Source: Massilia sp. ZL223
Lineage (GTDB): Bacteria; Pseudomonadota; Gammaproteobacteria; Burkholderiales; Burkholderiaceae_D
DNA: 64,000 nucleotides
Assembly: GCF_018119395.1 (NCBI RefSeq)
Contig: NZ_JAGPWD010000010.1
Span: 62,001-126,000, forward strand
Direction: 5' to 3'
Within the stretch, counting starts at the first letter, position 1; the number at the start of each line of letters is the position of its first letter. A program made the position numbers and the translations under genes. Positions 43,099-51,156 of this stretch are shown piece by piece. The notes beneath the pieces were generated by a model. That model searched no databases. It was not told the origin of the DNA and saw only the letters and a list, made by a program, of their open reading frames with translations.

Positions 43099-44043
43099 TT
43101 ACGCCGCGGCCTTGCGCTGTTGCCGCTTGTAGGCGATCACCTTGGAGCGGTCGCCGGTGCGGTCTGCCTCGGCTTCCAGGCGCTCCAGGGTGTTGTCGAC
43201 GCTGGTTGCGCCGGCTGCCGTGCCGGTGACCTTGCGCTCGGGCGCCGGCGGAACCTTGCGAGGGGTGACCTTCAATTGTGTCTCCAGTTTGGCGACGGCG
43301 AAGGCGTACTTCACCGGGTCCTTGATGGCGGCGAGCTCCTTGGCCTTCGCCGGGTTCTTGCCCAGCGCGTAGACCAGGTGCGCAGCGTTGTCGGCACCGT
43401 TCACGATGATGCCGAGCTGGGTAGGGTTGAAGACTTCCTGTGCCGCCGCTTCCGCATCGGCGAAGTCGGACACCCGGAGCGCGGCGCCGGCCGCCTTGTA
43501 GGCGGTCAGCTTCTGGTCCCAGGCTGCCTGTGCAGCTTCCTGCTCGGCGCGCGCGGCGGCGGTGGCCTCGTCTGCCTTGCGCCGCGCATCGTTCCAGGCC
43601 AGCAGCTTCTCGGCGTAGACTTCGCCGTCGAAGTCGCAGCTTTCCAGGGTTGGCTTCTCGCCAACTGCTGGAACGGCCGGGGCGGCCTGCTGTTGGGCGG
43701 CCTGGTGGGCCTGTTTCAGCTCACGGTTCTCGCGCGCCAAGTCGCGGGCCTGCTTACGCAGGTCCTTGACCCACTGCGGCGCGGGTTTGCCGTCGACCTC
43801 GTCGTCGTTCGCCGCCGGCGGCATCTCGTCGCCGATGGTGATCACGACTTCTTCGTCTTCGGCTTCCTGGGCGGCTGCGGCCGGCTGCTGTTCACCGTCG
43901 GGCGTCTCGCCCTCGGGGTGCTGCTGCTCGGCCTCGGCCTGAGCGCCGGGATCCGCAGCGGCGCCACCGGCACCCGCGTTGCTCTCGTCGCCCTGGAACT
44001 GCTCGCGGTACGAGCGTTGTTTCCACATCCAGCTTTTGTACAT
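43099..44043 (-). CDS. Scaffolding protein (P22 gp8 position)
   Basis: 314 residues from the ATG at 44043 (GGGGA before it); a GTG at 44064 is in frame. Highly charged, Ala/Glu/Gln-rich, with an acidic N-terminal third (EAEDEEVVITIGDEMPP), a central coiled coil (KDLRKQARDLARENRELKQ) and a basic C-terminal end (SKVIAYKRQQRKAAA), as in phage scaffolds whose basic C-terminus binds coat. Length is close to P22 gp8 (303). Placed between portal and coat. Confidence 0.85.
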   Translation of the reverse strand: MYKSWMWKQRSYREQFQGDESNAGAGGAAADPGAQAEAEQQHPEGETPDGEQQPAAAAQEAEDEEVVITIGDEMPPAANDDEVDGKPAPQWVKDLRKQARDLARENRELKQAHQAAQQQAAPAVPAVGEKPTLESCDFDGEVYAEKLLAWNDARRKADEATAAARAEQEAAQAAWDQKLTAYKAAGAALRVSDFADAEAAAQEVFNPTQLGIIVNGADNAAHLVYALGKNPAKAKELAAIKDPVKYAFAVAKLETQLKVTPRKVPPAPERKVTGTAAGATSVDNTLERLEAEADRTGDRSKVIAYKRQQRKAAA

Positions 44044-44096
44044 TCGGTTTCCCCATTTGCTCACCGATAGGCCCGGTGGATGCCGATGAGCAAAAT

Positions 44097-44113
44097 GATA
44101 GACGGAAACTATT
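44097..44113. repeat. Inverted repeat GATAG-N7-CTATT, copy B
   Basis: GATAG (44097-44101) and CTATT (44109-44113), 54 bases upstream of the scaffold start. On the minus strand TTGCCG-N17-TATCAT overlaps it, a possible promoter. Confidence 0.55.
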
Positions 44114-44180
44114 CTTGCGGCAACAACGATTAACAGGATTTATTGCTGTGTTGCGCGCAGCAAGCAGTAATTCTTGCTGA

Positions 44181-44609
44181 CTAGAGTTCCATGACGTCGA
44201 TTCCGTTACCGCAGCCGATGTCGAATGCGCACGCAACCTCCACCGCGCGGCGAGCATCGCACCCAAGATGCATCGCGGCCATCGCATAGTCCCGACCGGC
44301 ACCGCGGGCGAAGAAGGGCGCCTCGATCAGCTCAGGGAAGGGGCTGGCAGCCGCGTACATGAAGATGCGTCTGTCGAGGTCGATATAGAGCGTGCCGGCC
44401 CCGTCGTCGTCACCACGGCGGGGATAAGACGCTGGATCACGCTCACCGTTGAACCAGTGCAGAAGCTCGGCCGCATGCGCGCCACCGCCCGAAAAGGCGA
44501 CCAAGCCATCCCGAACGCGGTGCAACTTCGTGACCGGGTAAGCCATGCCCGCGACTGTGCCGCGCTTGTCGGCCGCCAGGGTGCGGCCATCCCATGCGAT
44601 GACGGTCAC
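44181..44609 (-). CDS. HslV/proteasome-like Ntn hydrolase of the prophage
   Basis: 142 residues from a GTG at 44609 that overlaps the portal stop (GTGA). After Met removal the N-terminal residue is Thr, the nucleophile of the family. The start TVIAWDGRTLAADKRG, then YPVTKLHRVRDGLVAFSGGGAHA, aligns with HslV (Thr1, Asp, Lys, and the VRR...AGFAGGTADA block). HslV is about 175 residues, so this is a minimal form. Similar phage proteins exist, annotated as proteasome-like. Location between portal and scaffold suggests action on head proteins or host proteins; this is not shown. Confidence 0.75.
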   Translation of the reverse strand: MTVIAWDGRTLAADKRGTVAGMAYPVTKLHRVRDGLVAFSGGGAHAAELLHWFNGERDPASYPRRGDDDGAGTLYIDLDRRIFMYAAASPFPELIEAPFFARGAGRDYAMAAMHLGCDARRAVEVACAFDIGCGNGIDVMEL

Positions 44610-46690
44610 AGGTCACCTCCCGGCTGAGTGAACTCGGTGGGTGTCGCGGGCTTCGCGGGCGCCTCCTGAATCGGCCCCGGCGTCAGCGCGTCGGCCAGCG
44701 CGATCGCGCCCGCCTGCACCTCGCCCTGAACCTTGACCAGCGTCGCCACGGTCTTGGCGTGCGTCTCGCCCACGCGCGCCACTGCCAGCGCCTCGTCAGC
44801 CTTGGCCTTGGCGGCCGCTGCCGCCAGGTATTCGGCGTTCGGGTCCGGCTTCTGGTTCTGCGCCTCGGCGGCGAGCTGCTTCTTTTCCTCCTCGGTCGGC
44901 TCGATCACGCCCATGCGCACCAGCTTGTTTCGGTAGAAGGCGCGCACGTCGTTCATGCCTTCGCCTTCCATGTTCATCATGACCATCGAGGTCAGGACGG
45001 TCTGCGTCTCAGGGTCGGCGGTCATACCCAGCATGCCGGTGAGCGCTCGCACGGTCGCGGCGCGGCGGCTGCTCGAGCTCGGCCCCACGTCCGGCACCAC
45101 GTCGAACTTGGCGCGGCTCAGGTCGTTCGCCAAGTAGGCCTCGCCGCTGTCGGCGTCCACCATCGGCTTCTGCAGCTCCACGGTGCCGGTCTGGTCGGCG
45201 TTATCCACGGTCTTCATGCGGCGGCCAGGCTCGACGAGCAGATCCTTCGCCATCGACTGCCAGACCTCTCCCATGCGCTTGACCGTCTTCTTGAAGTTGT
45301 CGATGTAGATGAAAACCTGCATGTCGAGGCGCTGCTGGATGAGCTCGACGGCCTTGCCCGACTGGTTCGGCTGCAGCTGTTCGCCCGCCTGCTGGTTGCC
45401 CAGCATATCCTCCAGCGCCTGGCCGGCCAGCTGCGCGAGCGCGGCCATCGCCGGCGGCATGTTGGGCGCCTTGGTGTAGGCAACCGGGCCAGACACAACC
45501 TGCTGGCCGGCCGCATCGAGGATCGGGTTCACGAGAAGGAAGGGATACTTCTTGACCGCGTCGTCGGCCCACATCTGCGCATGCCCGGCGATCTGCTCGG
45601 GGGTGAAGATGGGCTTCTCGATGTCGAAGCGGCTCGCCATCTCGGCCAGCCAGGACTTGATCATGTTGTCCAGGACCTGGGCGTCGCGCGCCAGGCGCAC
45701 GTGGCCCTGGCAGCGCTCGATGCCGTCGACGTACCAGCGCTTGCCGTAGTAGGGGATGACCGGAATGCACGTGCCGGCGATGTAGCCCTCGTCGGACAGG
45801 ATCCGGGCGCCGTTCATGATGTACTTGTGGACACGCTTCACGGTGCGGCGCTTCTCGCGCACCTTCTTGAAGCCGGTCGCGGTCAGCTCCTCCAGTTTGC
45901 CCGGCTGGTCCAGCTCGGCGGCCGTCAGCTCCAGTTCGTTGGCTTCGTCGTCGCCGAGGGCGATTCCACGGAAGAAGTGCACGAGCTCGGTCTTCTCCTC
46001 GATCTCGTAGACTTCGGCAATCCAGACCACATCCGGCGTGTTCCAGTCGAACTCGGCGTGGCTGATGTCCTTGGGCCAACTGGCCAGGTCGTCGTCCCAT
46101 TCCTCTTCGTACTCGGTCGGGGCCATGGACGACAGCACGTAGCAGCGCTTGGCGTCGGCCTTGTCGTACCGCTTGCCGTCCAGGCTGAAGAACACGCAGG
46201 TGTCGGCCTCGTAGATCGGCTCGATGGCGATGCGCTGGCGGTCGTCCTCGTCGTCGTCCTCGTTCTCGTACCTGGCGCGCAGGCGGATGGCGCCCATGCC
46301 GCCGGAGGTGCCTTCCTCGAAGCAGTTGTCGTAGGCCTCCTGGGCGCCGCTGTCCTGCTCGTCGGCGCGGAACAGGCCGTCGCAGGTGTCGGCCAGCTCG
46401 TCGGCCTGGCTGCCGTCCTTCGGCACGAAGTCCACCGTGATCCGGTTGTTGCGGTACTCGTTGACCACGCGGAGCACGGCGAGGTGGGTCTTGTTGAACT
46501 CGAAGCGCGGCTTGTTCTCGAATTGCTCGCCGACGGGGCCTTCCCACTGCGCGCCGGGGATGGAATAGAAGCGGCGGTCGCTCAGGCACTGGATGCGCAC
46601 GTCACGCACGGCGGCCTGAATCTTGTCGAAATCGCTACGGAAGAACGCGTGCTTGTTGGCGAGGCGCTGCTCGCTGGTCGGGCGGCTCAT
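44606..46690 (-). CDS. P22 gp1-like portal protein
   Basis: 694 residues, P22 portal is 725. Recognisable features: NKTHLAVLRVVNEYRNNRITVDF, the FEEGTSGGMGAIRLRARY block, FFSLDGKRYDKADAKRCYV, and GYIAGTCIPVIPYYGKRWYVDGIERCQG. A long helical C-terminus (EYLAAAAAKAKADEALAVARVG) corresponds to the barrel. It forms the dodecameric DNA entry ring and the packaging gauge. An inverted repeat lies 30 bases upstream. Confidence 0.93.
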   Translation of the reverse strand: MSRPTSEQRLANKHAFFRSDFDKIQAAVRDVRIQCLSDRRFYSIPGAQWEGPVGEQFENKPRFEFNKTHLAVLRVVNEYRNNRITVDFVPKDGSQADELADTCDGLFRADEQDSGAQEAYDNCFEEGTSGGMGAIRLRARYENEDDDEDDRQRIAIEPIYEADTCVFFSLDGKRYDKADAKRCYVLSSMAPTEYEEEWDDDLASWPKDISHAEFDWNTPDVVWIAEVYEIEEKTELVHFFRGIALGDDEANELELTAAELDQPGKLEELTATGFKKVREKRRTVKRVHKYIMNGARILSDEGYIAGTCIPVIPYYGKRWYVDGIERCQGHVRLARDAQVLDNMIKSWLAEMASRFDIEKPIFTPEQIAGHAQMWADDAVKKYPFLLVNPILDAAGQQVVSGPVAYTKAPNMPPAMAALAQLAGQALEDMLGNQQAGEQLQPNQSGKAVELIQQRLDMQVFIYIDNFKKTVKRMGEVWQSMAKDLLVEPGRRMKTVDNADQTGTVELQKPMVDADSGEAYLANDLSRAKFDVVPDVGPSSSSRRAATVRALTGMLGMTADPETQTVLTSMVMMNMEGEGMNDVRAFYRNKLVRMGVIEPTEEEKKQLAAEAQNQKPDPNAEYLAAAAAKAKADEALAVARVGETHAKTVATLVKVQGEVQAGAIALADALTPGPIQEAPAKPATPTEFTQPGGDL

Positions 46691-46719
46691 AGATGCGGCC
46701 TTTCGGAAAAGAAATTTCC

Positions 46720-46736
46720 GATAGTCTACAACTATG
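46720..46736. repeat. Inverted repeat GATAG-N7-CTATG, copy C
   Basis: GATAG (46720-46724) and CTATG (46732-46736), 30 bases upstream of the portal start in a divergent gap. Confidence 0.5.
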
Positions 46737-46831
46737 ATTTGAGGAGGGGAAATAGATTGTGAAGCACCTTGCCCATGAACGGAAGAGTTTACGGTAGGCT
46801 ACTATTTCCAAAAATACATGAGGAGCAACAT

Positions 46832-47068
46832 ATGAACCACGAAGATCTGATGTTTGCAGCGGCCGTTGCGCTCGCGGCCGAAGTTAAAAGAAACGGGGAA
46901 CTTGATCGCCAGCTGAGCGACGGACGATTTCGCGGCTTGAATACGGAGGCGATTCTCAATAATTTCAACGTCGTCTCTCCGATGGAAGTCTTCATGAACG
47001 GCGCATACAGCGACATCATGATGGCAAAACGCGTTATTGATGAGCGCCGGGTGTCGGAATCGAAATAA
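46832..47068 (+). CDS. Small plus-strand gene inside the late region (moron candidate)
   Basis: 78 residues from the ATG at 46832 with AGGAG 6 bases upstream. Sequence is helical with charged ends (NHEDLMFAAAVALAAEVKRNGEL; SDIMMAKRVIDERRVSESK). It is transcribed against the late operon, has more A/T than its neighbours, and a plus-strand terminator follows at 47291-47317. This fits a gene expressed from the prophage independently of lytic growth. Function not recognised. Confidence 0.65.
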   Translation: MNHEDLMFAAAVALAAEVKRNGELDRQLSDGRFRGLNTEAILNNFNVVSPMEVFMNGAYSDIMMAKRVIDERRVSESK

Positions 47069-47162
47069 GCGGGCCATTTGACGATCGAGGGGAAACACTC
47101 TACCCTTGCAACTGCCGCCGTACCGGTGTTCGAGCACCAGCGCGGCGGACTTTGCTAGGAGA

Positions 47163-47249
47163 TCAGAACCAGGGCAGCGCCGGGCTCATGATCAGGATTG
47201 CCACCATCGGGTGGAGACTGAAGCTGATGTGCTTGTAGTTGAACTGCAT
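47163..47249 (-). CDS. Possible 28-residue hydrophobic peptide
   Basis: ATG at 47249 with AAAGGAA 6 bases upstream. The peptide has a polar start and the hydrophobic stretch HPMVAILIMSPALPWF. Small size means chance cannot be excluded; the ribosome site is the main support. Confidence 0.3.
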   Translation of the reverse strand: MQFNYKHISFSLHPMVAILIMSPALPWF

Positions 47250-47290
47250 ACAGGTTCCTTTGCAAAAAATACACAGGGATGTGCACCAGA

Positions 47291-47317
47291 GGCCGGGCGG
47301 CAACCCGGCCTTTTTTT
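47291..47317 (+). terminator. Intrinsic terminator, plus strand
   Basis: GGCCGGG (47291-47297) and CCCGGCC (47304-47310), loop CGGCAA, followed by seven T (47311-47317). It would end a transcript from the small gene at 46832. Confidence 0.85.
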
Positions 47318-47393
47318 CGTTCTGGTGAGCCATATTATTCGCTGAAAACGGGCGGGAACGCAAAGCAGTGTCATGCGTGCCGGTGTGGCTTAT

Positions 47394-47441
47394 TCAAGTA
47401 CTTGATTCGTCTGACAAAAAGCAGCACTTTTAAAGTACTTT
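47394..47441. promoter_or_regulatory. Pair of AAGTACTT palindromes; describes gap 47069-47460
   Basis: TCAAGTACTTGA (47394-47405) and AAAGTACTTT (47432-47441) share the core AAGTACTT, 37 bp centre to centre. On the minus strand TTGTCA is followed 17-18 bases later by an AATAAG-like -10 across the first one. The 392-bp gap otherwise holds the 28-residue frame and the plus-strand terminator. Confidence 0.45.
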
Positions 47442-47460
47442 GAGAAACGCCGAAGCGCTC

Positions 47461-48921
47461 TTACTTTCGACGGAATGGTGACGCCATCGGAATGGGCGCG
47501 GCCGCCTGCGGTTTCGGCGCAGGCGCGGCCTGGACGTTCTGGATCGCGTCGAACATCGGGTCCAGCTGGTCGTCATGCGCGCCGCCGGGAAAGGTCGAGG
47601 CCTCGGCCAGCAGGTCGGACAGCCAGGGCGCGTCCTGCGGCAGCAGCACGTTTCCGCTCTCGATGAACGGCGCCGCGTCGTAGCCGCGGGAGAGCTTGTC
47701 CTTGCTGCGCTGGACCGGGACGATGGGAATGCCTTCGCGGCGCAGCGTCTGAATCAAGCCGGTGCCGGACACCTTGTCCTCGACCATCATGGAGCGCAAC
47801 GGCGCGCCCTCGGCGGCCTTGTGCTTGTGCCAGAAGGCCCGGGCCTGAACTACAAGCTCAGGTGCCTCCCACTTGCCGCGCAGCTGGTCGACCAGCACGG
47901 CCTCGCCGGTGACCGAGCGACCCCAGCACTGGAATACGGAGTAGTCGTTCTCCTCGCCGGTCTTCTGGGCGGTGTCGGCGTGGATGGTGCGGAACTCCAG
48001 GCGGGGCAGGGCGGTGTAGTAGCGGAACCATGCCTCCTTGATAATGCCGCCGCCGCGCGGCGCCGGGCGCTGCTGCAGCTGGCCGGCCGCGCCGTAGGAG
48101 CCCAGGGTCTTCTCCAGCTCGGAAACCTGGCCTTCGCCGAATCGTTCGGGGAACATCAGCTCGCCCTCGACCTGGCGCGGGTCGGACCAGCCGATCGAGG
48201 TCGTGCACCGGCGCGCCGGCTCGAACCGCATGGGGATACACAGGTGGACGTAGGGCAGGCCCATGTCCATGATCACGCCCGAGACGTCCTTCTCGTTCAG
48301 GCGCTGCATGACCACCACGATGGCGGACCTCTCCGAGTTCACGCGCGTCGGCAGGGTCTCGGTGAAGGCCAGGCGCGCCTCTTCCAGCTTGGCGGCCGAG
48401 TTCGCATTGTCCGCGCTGATCGGGTCGTCGAGGATCACGCGGTCGCCGCGCACGCCCGTCATGGACGTGAAGGCCCGGGCCTGGCGGAATCCCTTGTGCA
48501 CGTTGCCGAATTCCTTCTTGCCGTCGAGGTCGCGCGCGAGCTCGAGCGGCCAGAGCTTCTGGAACCACTCGGACTTGATCAGGTCGCGGCACTTCCGGTT
48601 GTCGCGGATCGCGAGCGTCTCCTCGTGCGCGGTACCGACGAAGCGCATCTCGGGCATGCCGCGCGGTCCCCACTCCCAGGCTGGCCAGATCACGCCGGTT
48701 AGCAGCGACTTCATCGAGCCCGGCGGCACGTTCATGAGCAGGCGCGTGATCTCGCCGTTCGTCACGGCCTCCAGGTGCTGGCAGATCGCATCCAGGGCCC
48801 AGCCCCATTTCAGCTCGGCGGCCGGCTCCAGCACGTGCCAGGCGCGCTTGGCGAACTCGGCGAGGGAGCGGCGGCAGAGCTCGCGCTCGACGGCCAGCAG
48901 GTCAGCTTCGCTCAGTTGCAT
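47461..48921 (-). CDS. Terminase large subunit
   Basis: 486 residues. The N-terminal ATPase has a Walker A-type loop in MNVPPGSMKS and the Walker B in DRVILDDP, with the motif RFVGTAHEE between. The C-terminal RNase H-like nuclease starts at TIHADTAQKTGEENDYS and has a second acid in MMVEDKVSGTGL. It powers DNA packaging and cuts concatemers. Its start overlaps the small-subunit gene by 20 bases. The downstream gap to portal is unusually long (770 bp) and holds plus-strand DNA features. Confidence 0.92.
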   Translation of the reverse strand: MQLSEADLLAVERELCRRSLAEFAKRAWHVLEPAAELKWGWALDAICQHLEAVTNGEITRLLMNVPPGSMKSLLTGVIWPAWEWGPRGMPEMRFVGTAHEETLAIRDNRKCRDLIKSEWFQKLWPLELARDLDGKKEFGNVHKGFRQARAFTSMTGVRGDRVILDDPISADNANSAAKLEEARLAFTETLPTRVNSERSAIVVVMQRLNEKDVSGVIMDMGLPYVHLCIPMRFEPARRCTTSIGWSDPRQVEGELMFPERFGEGQVSELEKTLGSYGAAGQLQQRPAPRGGGIIKEAWFRYYTALPRLEFRTIHADTAQKTGEENDYSVFQCWGRSVTGEAVLVDQLRGKWEAPELVVQARAFWHKHKAAEGAPLRSMMVEDKVSGTGLIQTLRREGIPIVPVQRSKDKLSRGYDAAPFIESGNVLLPQDAPWLSDLLAEASTFPGGAHDDQLDPMFDAIQNVQAAPAPKPQAAAPIPMASPFRRK

Positions 48922-49423
48922 CCTTGGCTTTCATGATCTGCGCGAGCACTTCGGTGGGCAGGCCGGCGACGTCGAGCGTGGCCTTCGTGTCTACCGGTGG
49001 CAGGTCGGCGGCGCCGCCAATCGCCAGCTTCTCGCCGTAGCGCTTCGGGTCCCACTTGGCCAGCAGCTTCAGGCGCGTCTCGATGCGCAGCTTGGACCGG
49101 CTGATCCACTCGGTGTTCGGGCGTTCGCCGTTCTCCCCGTAGACGGTGTCGTTGCTCGTCTCGTCGGCGATCTTCAGGCAGTCGGCGGCGATCTGGTCGT
49201 AGCCTTCTTCGCGTGCGCGCGCGAAGTCGGCGGAAAAGGCGGCGTTGCTGGCCTTCCAGTCGCTCACGGTCCTCACGGCAGGCATATTGTCGAATCGGCA
49301 AATCTCGGCCAGAGGCTCGCCCTTCGCGAGGCGCTCGCAGATCTCGTCGGCGATCTCCTGGGTGTATGTGCTGGGGCGGCCGCGCGGCTTCGGCGGCGTG
49401 TCCGATTTGGTCTTACGCGGCAT
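48902..49423 (-). CDS. Terminase small subunit
   Basis: 173 residues. A basic, Pro-rich start (PRKTKSDTPPKPRGRPSTY) leads into a DNA-binding helical domain (EIADEICERLAKGEPLAEICRF, followed by the second helix TVSDWKASN). The C-terminal region is the oligomerisation/ATPase contact part. It recognises the pac site. Position directly before the large subunit confirms the call. Confidence 0.85.
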   Translation of the reverse strand: MPRKTKSDTPPKPRGRPSTYTQEIADEICERLAKGEPLAEICRFDNMPAVRTVSDWKASNAAFSADFARAREEGYDQIAADCLKIADETSNDTVYGENGERPNTEWISRSKLRIETRLKLLAKWDPKRYGEKLAIGGAADLPPVDTKATLDVAGLPTEVLAQIMKAKDATERS

Positions 49424-49447
49424 GTGGATTCTCTCTTACGTCGATGC

Positions 49448-49645
49448 CTAATTTTGCCACCAGTCAAGATTCTGCGGTAGCGGTATCCGCTTCCCCTCGG
49501 GCGTCATGAACCCGGCCTCGATGTTCTGGCGCCGCTGTTCCTCTACGCTCATCTGCAGGTGCGGATTCGGGCGCCAGTTCCCGTCGATGTCGAAGATGCC
49601 CCAGCAGGTAGCGAGGGCGCGGCGCTCCTTGGCGTCGTCGGTCAT
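49448..49645 (-). CDS. Small phage protein, unknown
   Basis: 65 residues from the ATG at 49645, overlapping the stop of the upstream membrane peptide gene (ATGA). Contains CWGIFDIDGNWRPNPHL and ends in WWQN. Lies 24 bases before the small terminase. Function not recognised. Confidence 0.55.
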   Translation of the reverse strand: MTDDAKERRALATCWGIFDIDGNWRPNPHLQMSVEEQRRQNIEAGFMTPEGKRIPLPQNLDWWQN

Positions 49646-49797
49646 GGTGGGGTCTCCAGGGTCAGGGCCAGCAGGATCATGCCGACCAACCATCCCAGCG
49701 CGGCGGCGCGCCCGTTGGTGAGCTTCCAGCGCTGGCCCGCACGGCGGAACAACTCCAGGGCGAGGAAGACGGCGGCAAAGCAGATCGTCGAACCCAT
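49642..49797 (-). CDS. Small membrane protein, unknown
   Basis: 51 residues, too short for usual size cut-offs. Two hydrophobic segments (STICFAAVFLALELF and AALGWLVGMILLALTL) separated by a basic loop. Its ATG overlaps the preceding stop by one base (TAATG) and its stop overlaps the next start (ATGA). Coupling on both sides supports it as real. Confidence 0.6.
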   Translation of the reverse strand: MGSTICFAAVFLALELFRRAGQRWKLTNGRAAALGWLVGMILLALTLETPP

Positions 49798-50009
49798 TAC
49801 GTTGCCTCTTGGGGCTCGCGGACCAGCTGCGGGGCCGGTAGGGCGTGCACGTCCTCGATCACGCGCGCCTGAACGTCGATGACGTCACCCTCCGATCGGC
49901 TACAGAAGTTGGCGAAGCGGGCGGCCTGAGCTTGAGCGATCGCTTGAGCAGACTTCGCCCGGTTCAGTTCAATCAAGGCGCCCATGGCGCTAAATCCAAA
50001 CGCGATCAT
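49797..50009 (-). CDS. Small phage protein, unknown
   Basis: 70 residues from the ATG at 50009 (AAGGA before it), overlapping the upstream stop by four bases. Helical, Ala/Gln/Arg-rich start (ALIELNRAKSAQAIAQAQAARF) and an acidic C-terminus. Function not recognised. Confidence 0.55.
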   Translation of the reverse strand: MIAFGFSAMGALIELNRAKSAQAIAQAQAARFANFCSRSEGDVIDVQARVIEDVHALPAPQLVREPQEAT

Positions 50010-50239
50010 CTTGTATCCTTGGCATTTTGCTGCGCCACGTACTGCCGGCGCTTCTCGATGTTCGGGCGGTCGAGGCGGAACGAGACGCAGGTGCGGCCGT
50101 TCCATTCGATATGGCGCAGCGGCCGGCCCGTCTCCGCCACCTGGCAGACGCCGGTTCCCGGTTTCGCGGGATCGGCGCCGCGCAGGCTGAACTCGTCGCA
50201 CATGGCGCAGATGTCGTCGGGGCCGGCGCGGCGGGTCAT
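50006..50239 (-). CDS. Small cysteine-containing phage protein
   Basis: 77 residues from the ATG at 50239. Cysteines in DDICAMCDEF and TGVCQVAE, and a later RTCVSF, suggest a small zinc- or iron-binding fold. Overlaps both neighbours by four bases (ATGA). Function not recognised. Confidence 0.6.
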   Translation of the reverse strand: MTRRAGPDDICAMCDEFSLRGADPAKPGTGVCQVAETGRPLRHIEWNGRTCVSFRLDRPNIEKRRQYVAQQNAKDTR

Positions 50240-51156
50240 GCGGCCGCCAGCATGGAAGTGATCACGTCGCGCGCGGCCGGCGGGCAGACGGCGTTCCCCA
50301 GCATGTGCACGGCATCCCGGTGCGCCGCCGGCAGGATGTAGTCCTCCGGGAACCCCATCGCAGCGCGGCACTCCTGGGCGGTGAGCATGCGCGTGCGGTC
50401 CCCGTCGACCACACCCCAGCGATCTCGCGTCGTGATGGTGCCCAGCGGGCGGCTCAAGCAGCGGCCGGTGAGGCCAGAGCCGCCGCCGTAGTACGGCATG
50501 ACAAAGCGATCACCATGAGCACGGCGCCCAGCGTGGACCCGTCGCAGCGTCGCCGCGGCGCGGCCCGGCTTCTCGATCGGCTGCCATTTCCCGGCGTCGA
50601 AGTCGATGATGGTACGGGCCGGAACGTGTAGTCGCTTCGGCAAGTCGAGCATGATCGGATGCTTGGCGCGGGCGGCGACGATAAACAGGCGCTCGCGGTG
50701 CTGCGGTGCGCCGTGGTCAGCCGCGTCGACGATCATCGGCGTGAGCGCGTAGCCCAGAGCGTCCATAGCTGCACACCAAGCCGGGTACAACGCCCAGCGG
50801 GTGAACTCGGGCACGTTTTCGACGACGGCGAAGGCTGGCCGGTGGTATTCGGCGGCCGAGACGACGGCCCAGGCGGTCGAGCGGCTGGCGTCGTGCTGCG
50901 GATTCCCGTTAGCCTTGCCGCGCGCCTTGCTGTGACCCTGGCAGCATGGTGACGCCATCAGCAGGTCGTGTGCTGGAACGTCTTGCCAGTTCGCCTGGTG
51001 CAGGTCCTGGCATGCGTGCGCGGCGTCCGGATGGTTCTGCGCGTGGATCGCGACGGCCGCCGGCCAGTGGTTCGCAGCCCATACCACGTCGATGCCGGCC
51101 ATCTTGGCGCCGGTGCTGAACCCGCCGGCGCCGGCGAATAAGTCGATGGCTTTCAT
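50236..51156 (-). CDS. C5-cytosine DNA methyltransferase
   Basis: 306 residues with ordered C5-MTase motifs: motif I DLFAGAGGFS (SAM binding), motif IV SPCCQGHS (catalytic Cys), motif VI VVENVPEF, motif VIII QHRERLF, and motifs IX-X near the C-terminus (GNAVCPPAA). It methylates cytosine in DNA. No restriction endonuclease is next to it, so it is an orphan phage enzyme that may protect phage DNA. Overlaps ninG by four bases. Confidence 0.92.
   Translation of the reverse strand: MKAIDLFAGAGGFSTGAKMAGIDVVWAANHWPAAVAIHAQNHPDAAHACQDLHQANWQDVPAHDLLMASPCCQGHSKARGKANGNPQHDASRSTAWAVVSAAEYHRPAFAVVENVPEFTRWALYPAWCAAMDALGYALTPMIVDAADHGAPQHRERLFIVAARAKHPIMLDLPKRLHVPARTIIDFDAGKWQPIEKPGRAAATLRRVHAGRRAHGDRFVMPYYGGGSGLTGRCLSRPLGTITTRDRWGVVDGDRTRMLTAQECRAAMGFPEDYILPAAHRDAVHMLGNAVCPPAARDVITSMLAAA

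Noticed and set aside
44759..46762. A 667-codon plus-strand frame
   Set aside because: It is antisense to the portal gene.
50236..51156. A restriction-modification system
   Set aside because: No endonuclease gene flanks the methyltransferase; neighbours are phage replication and small genes.
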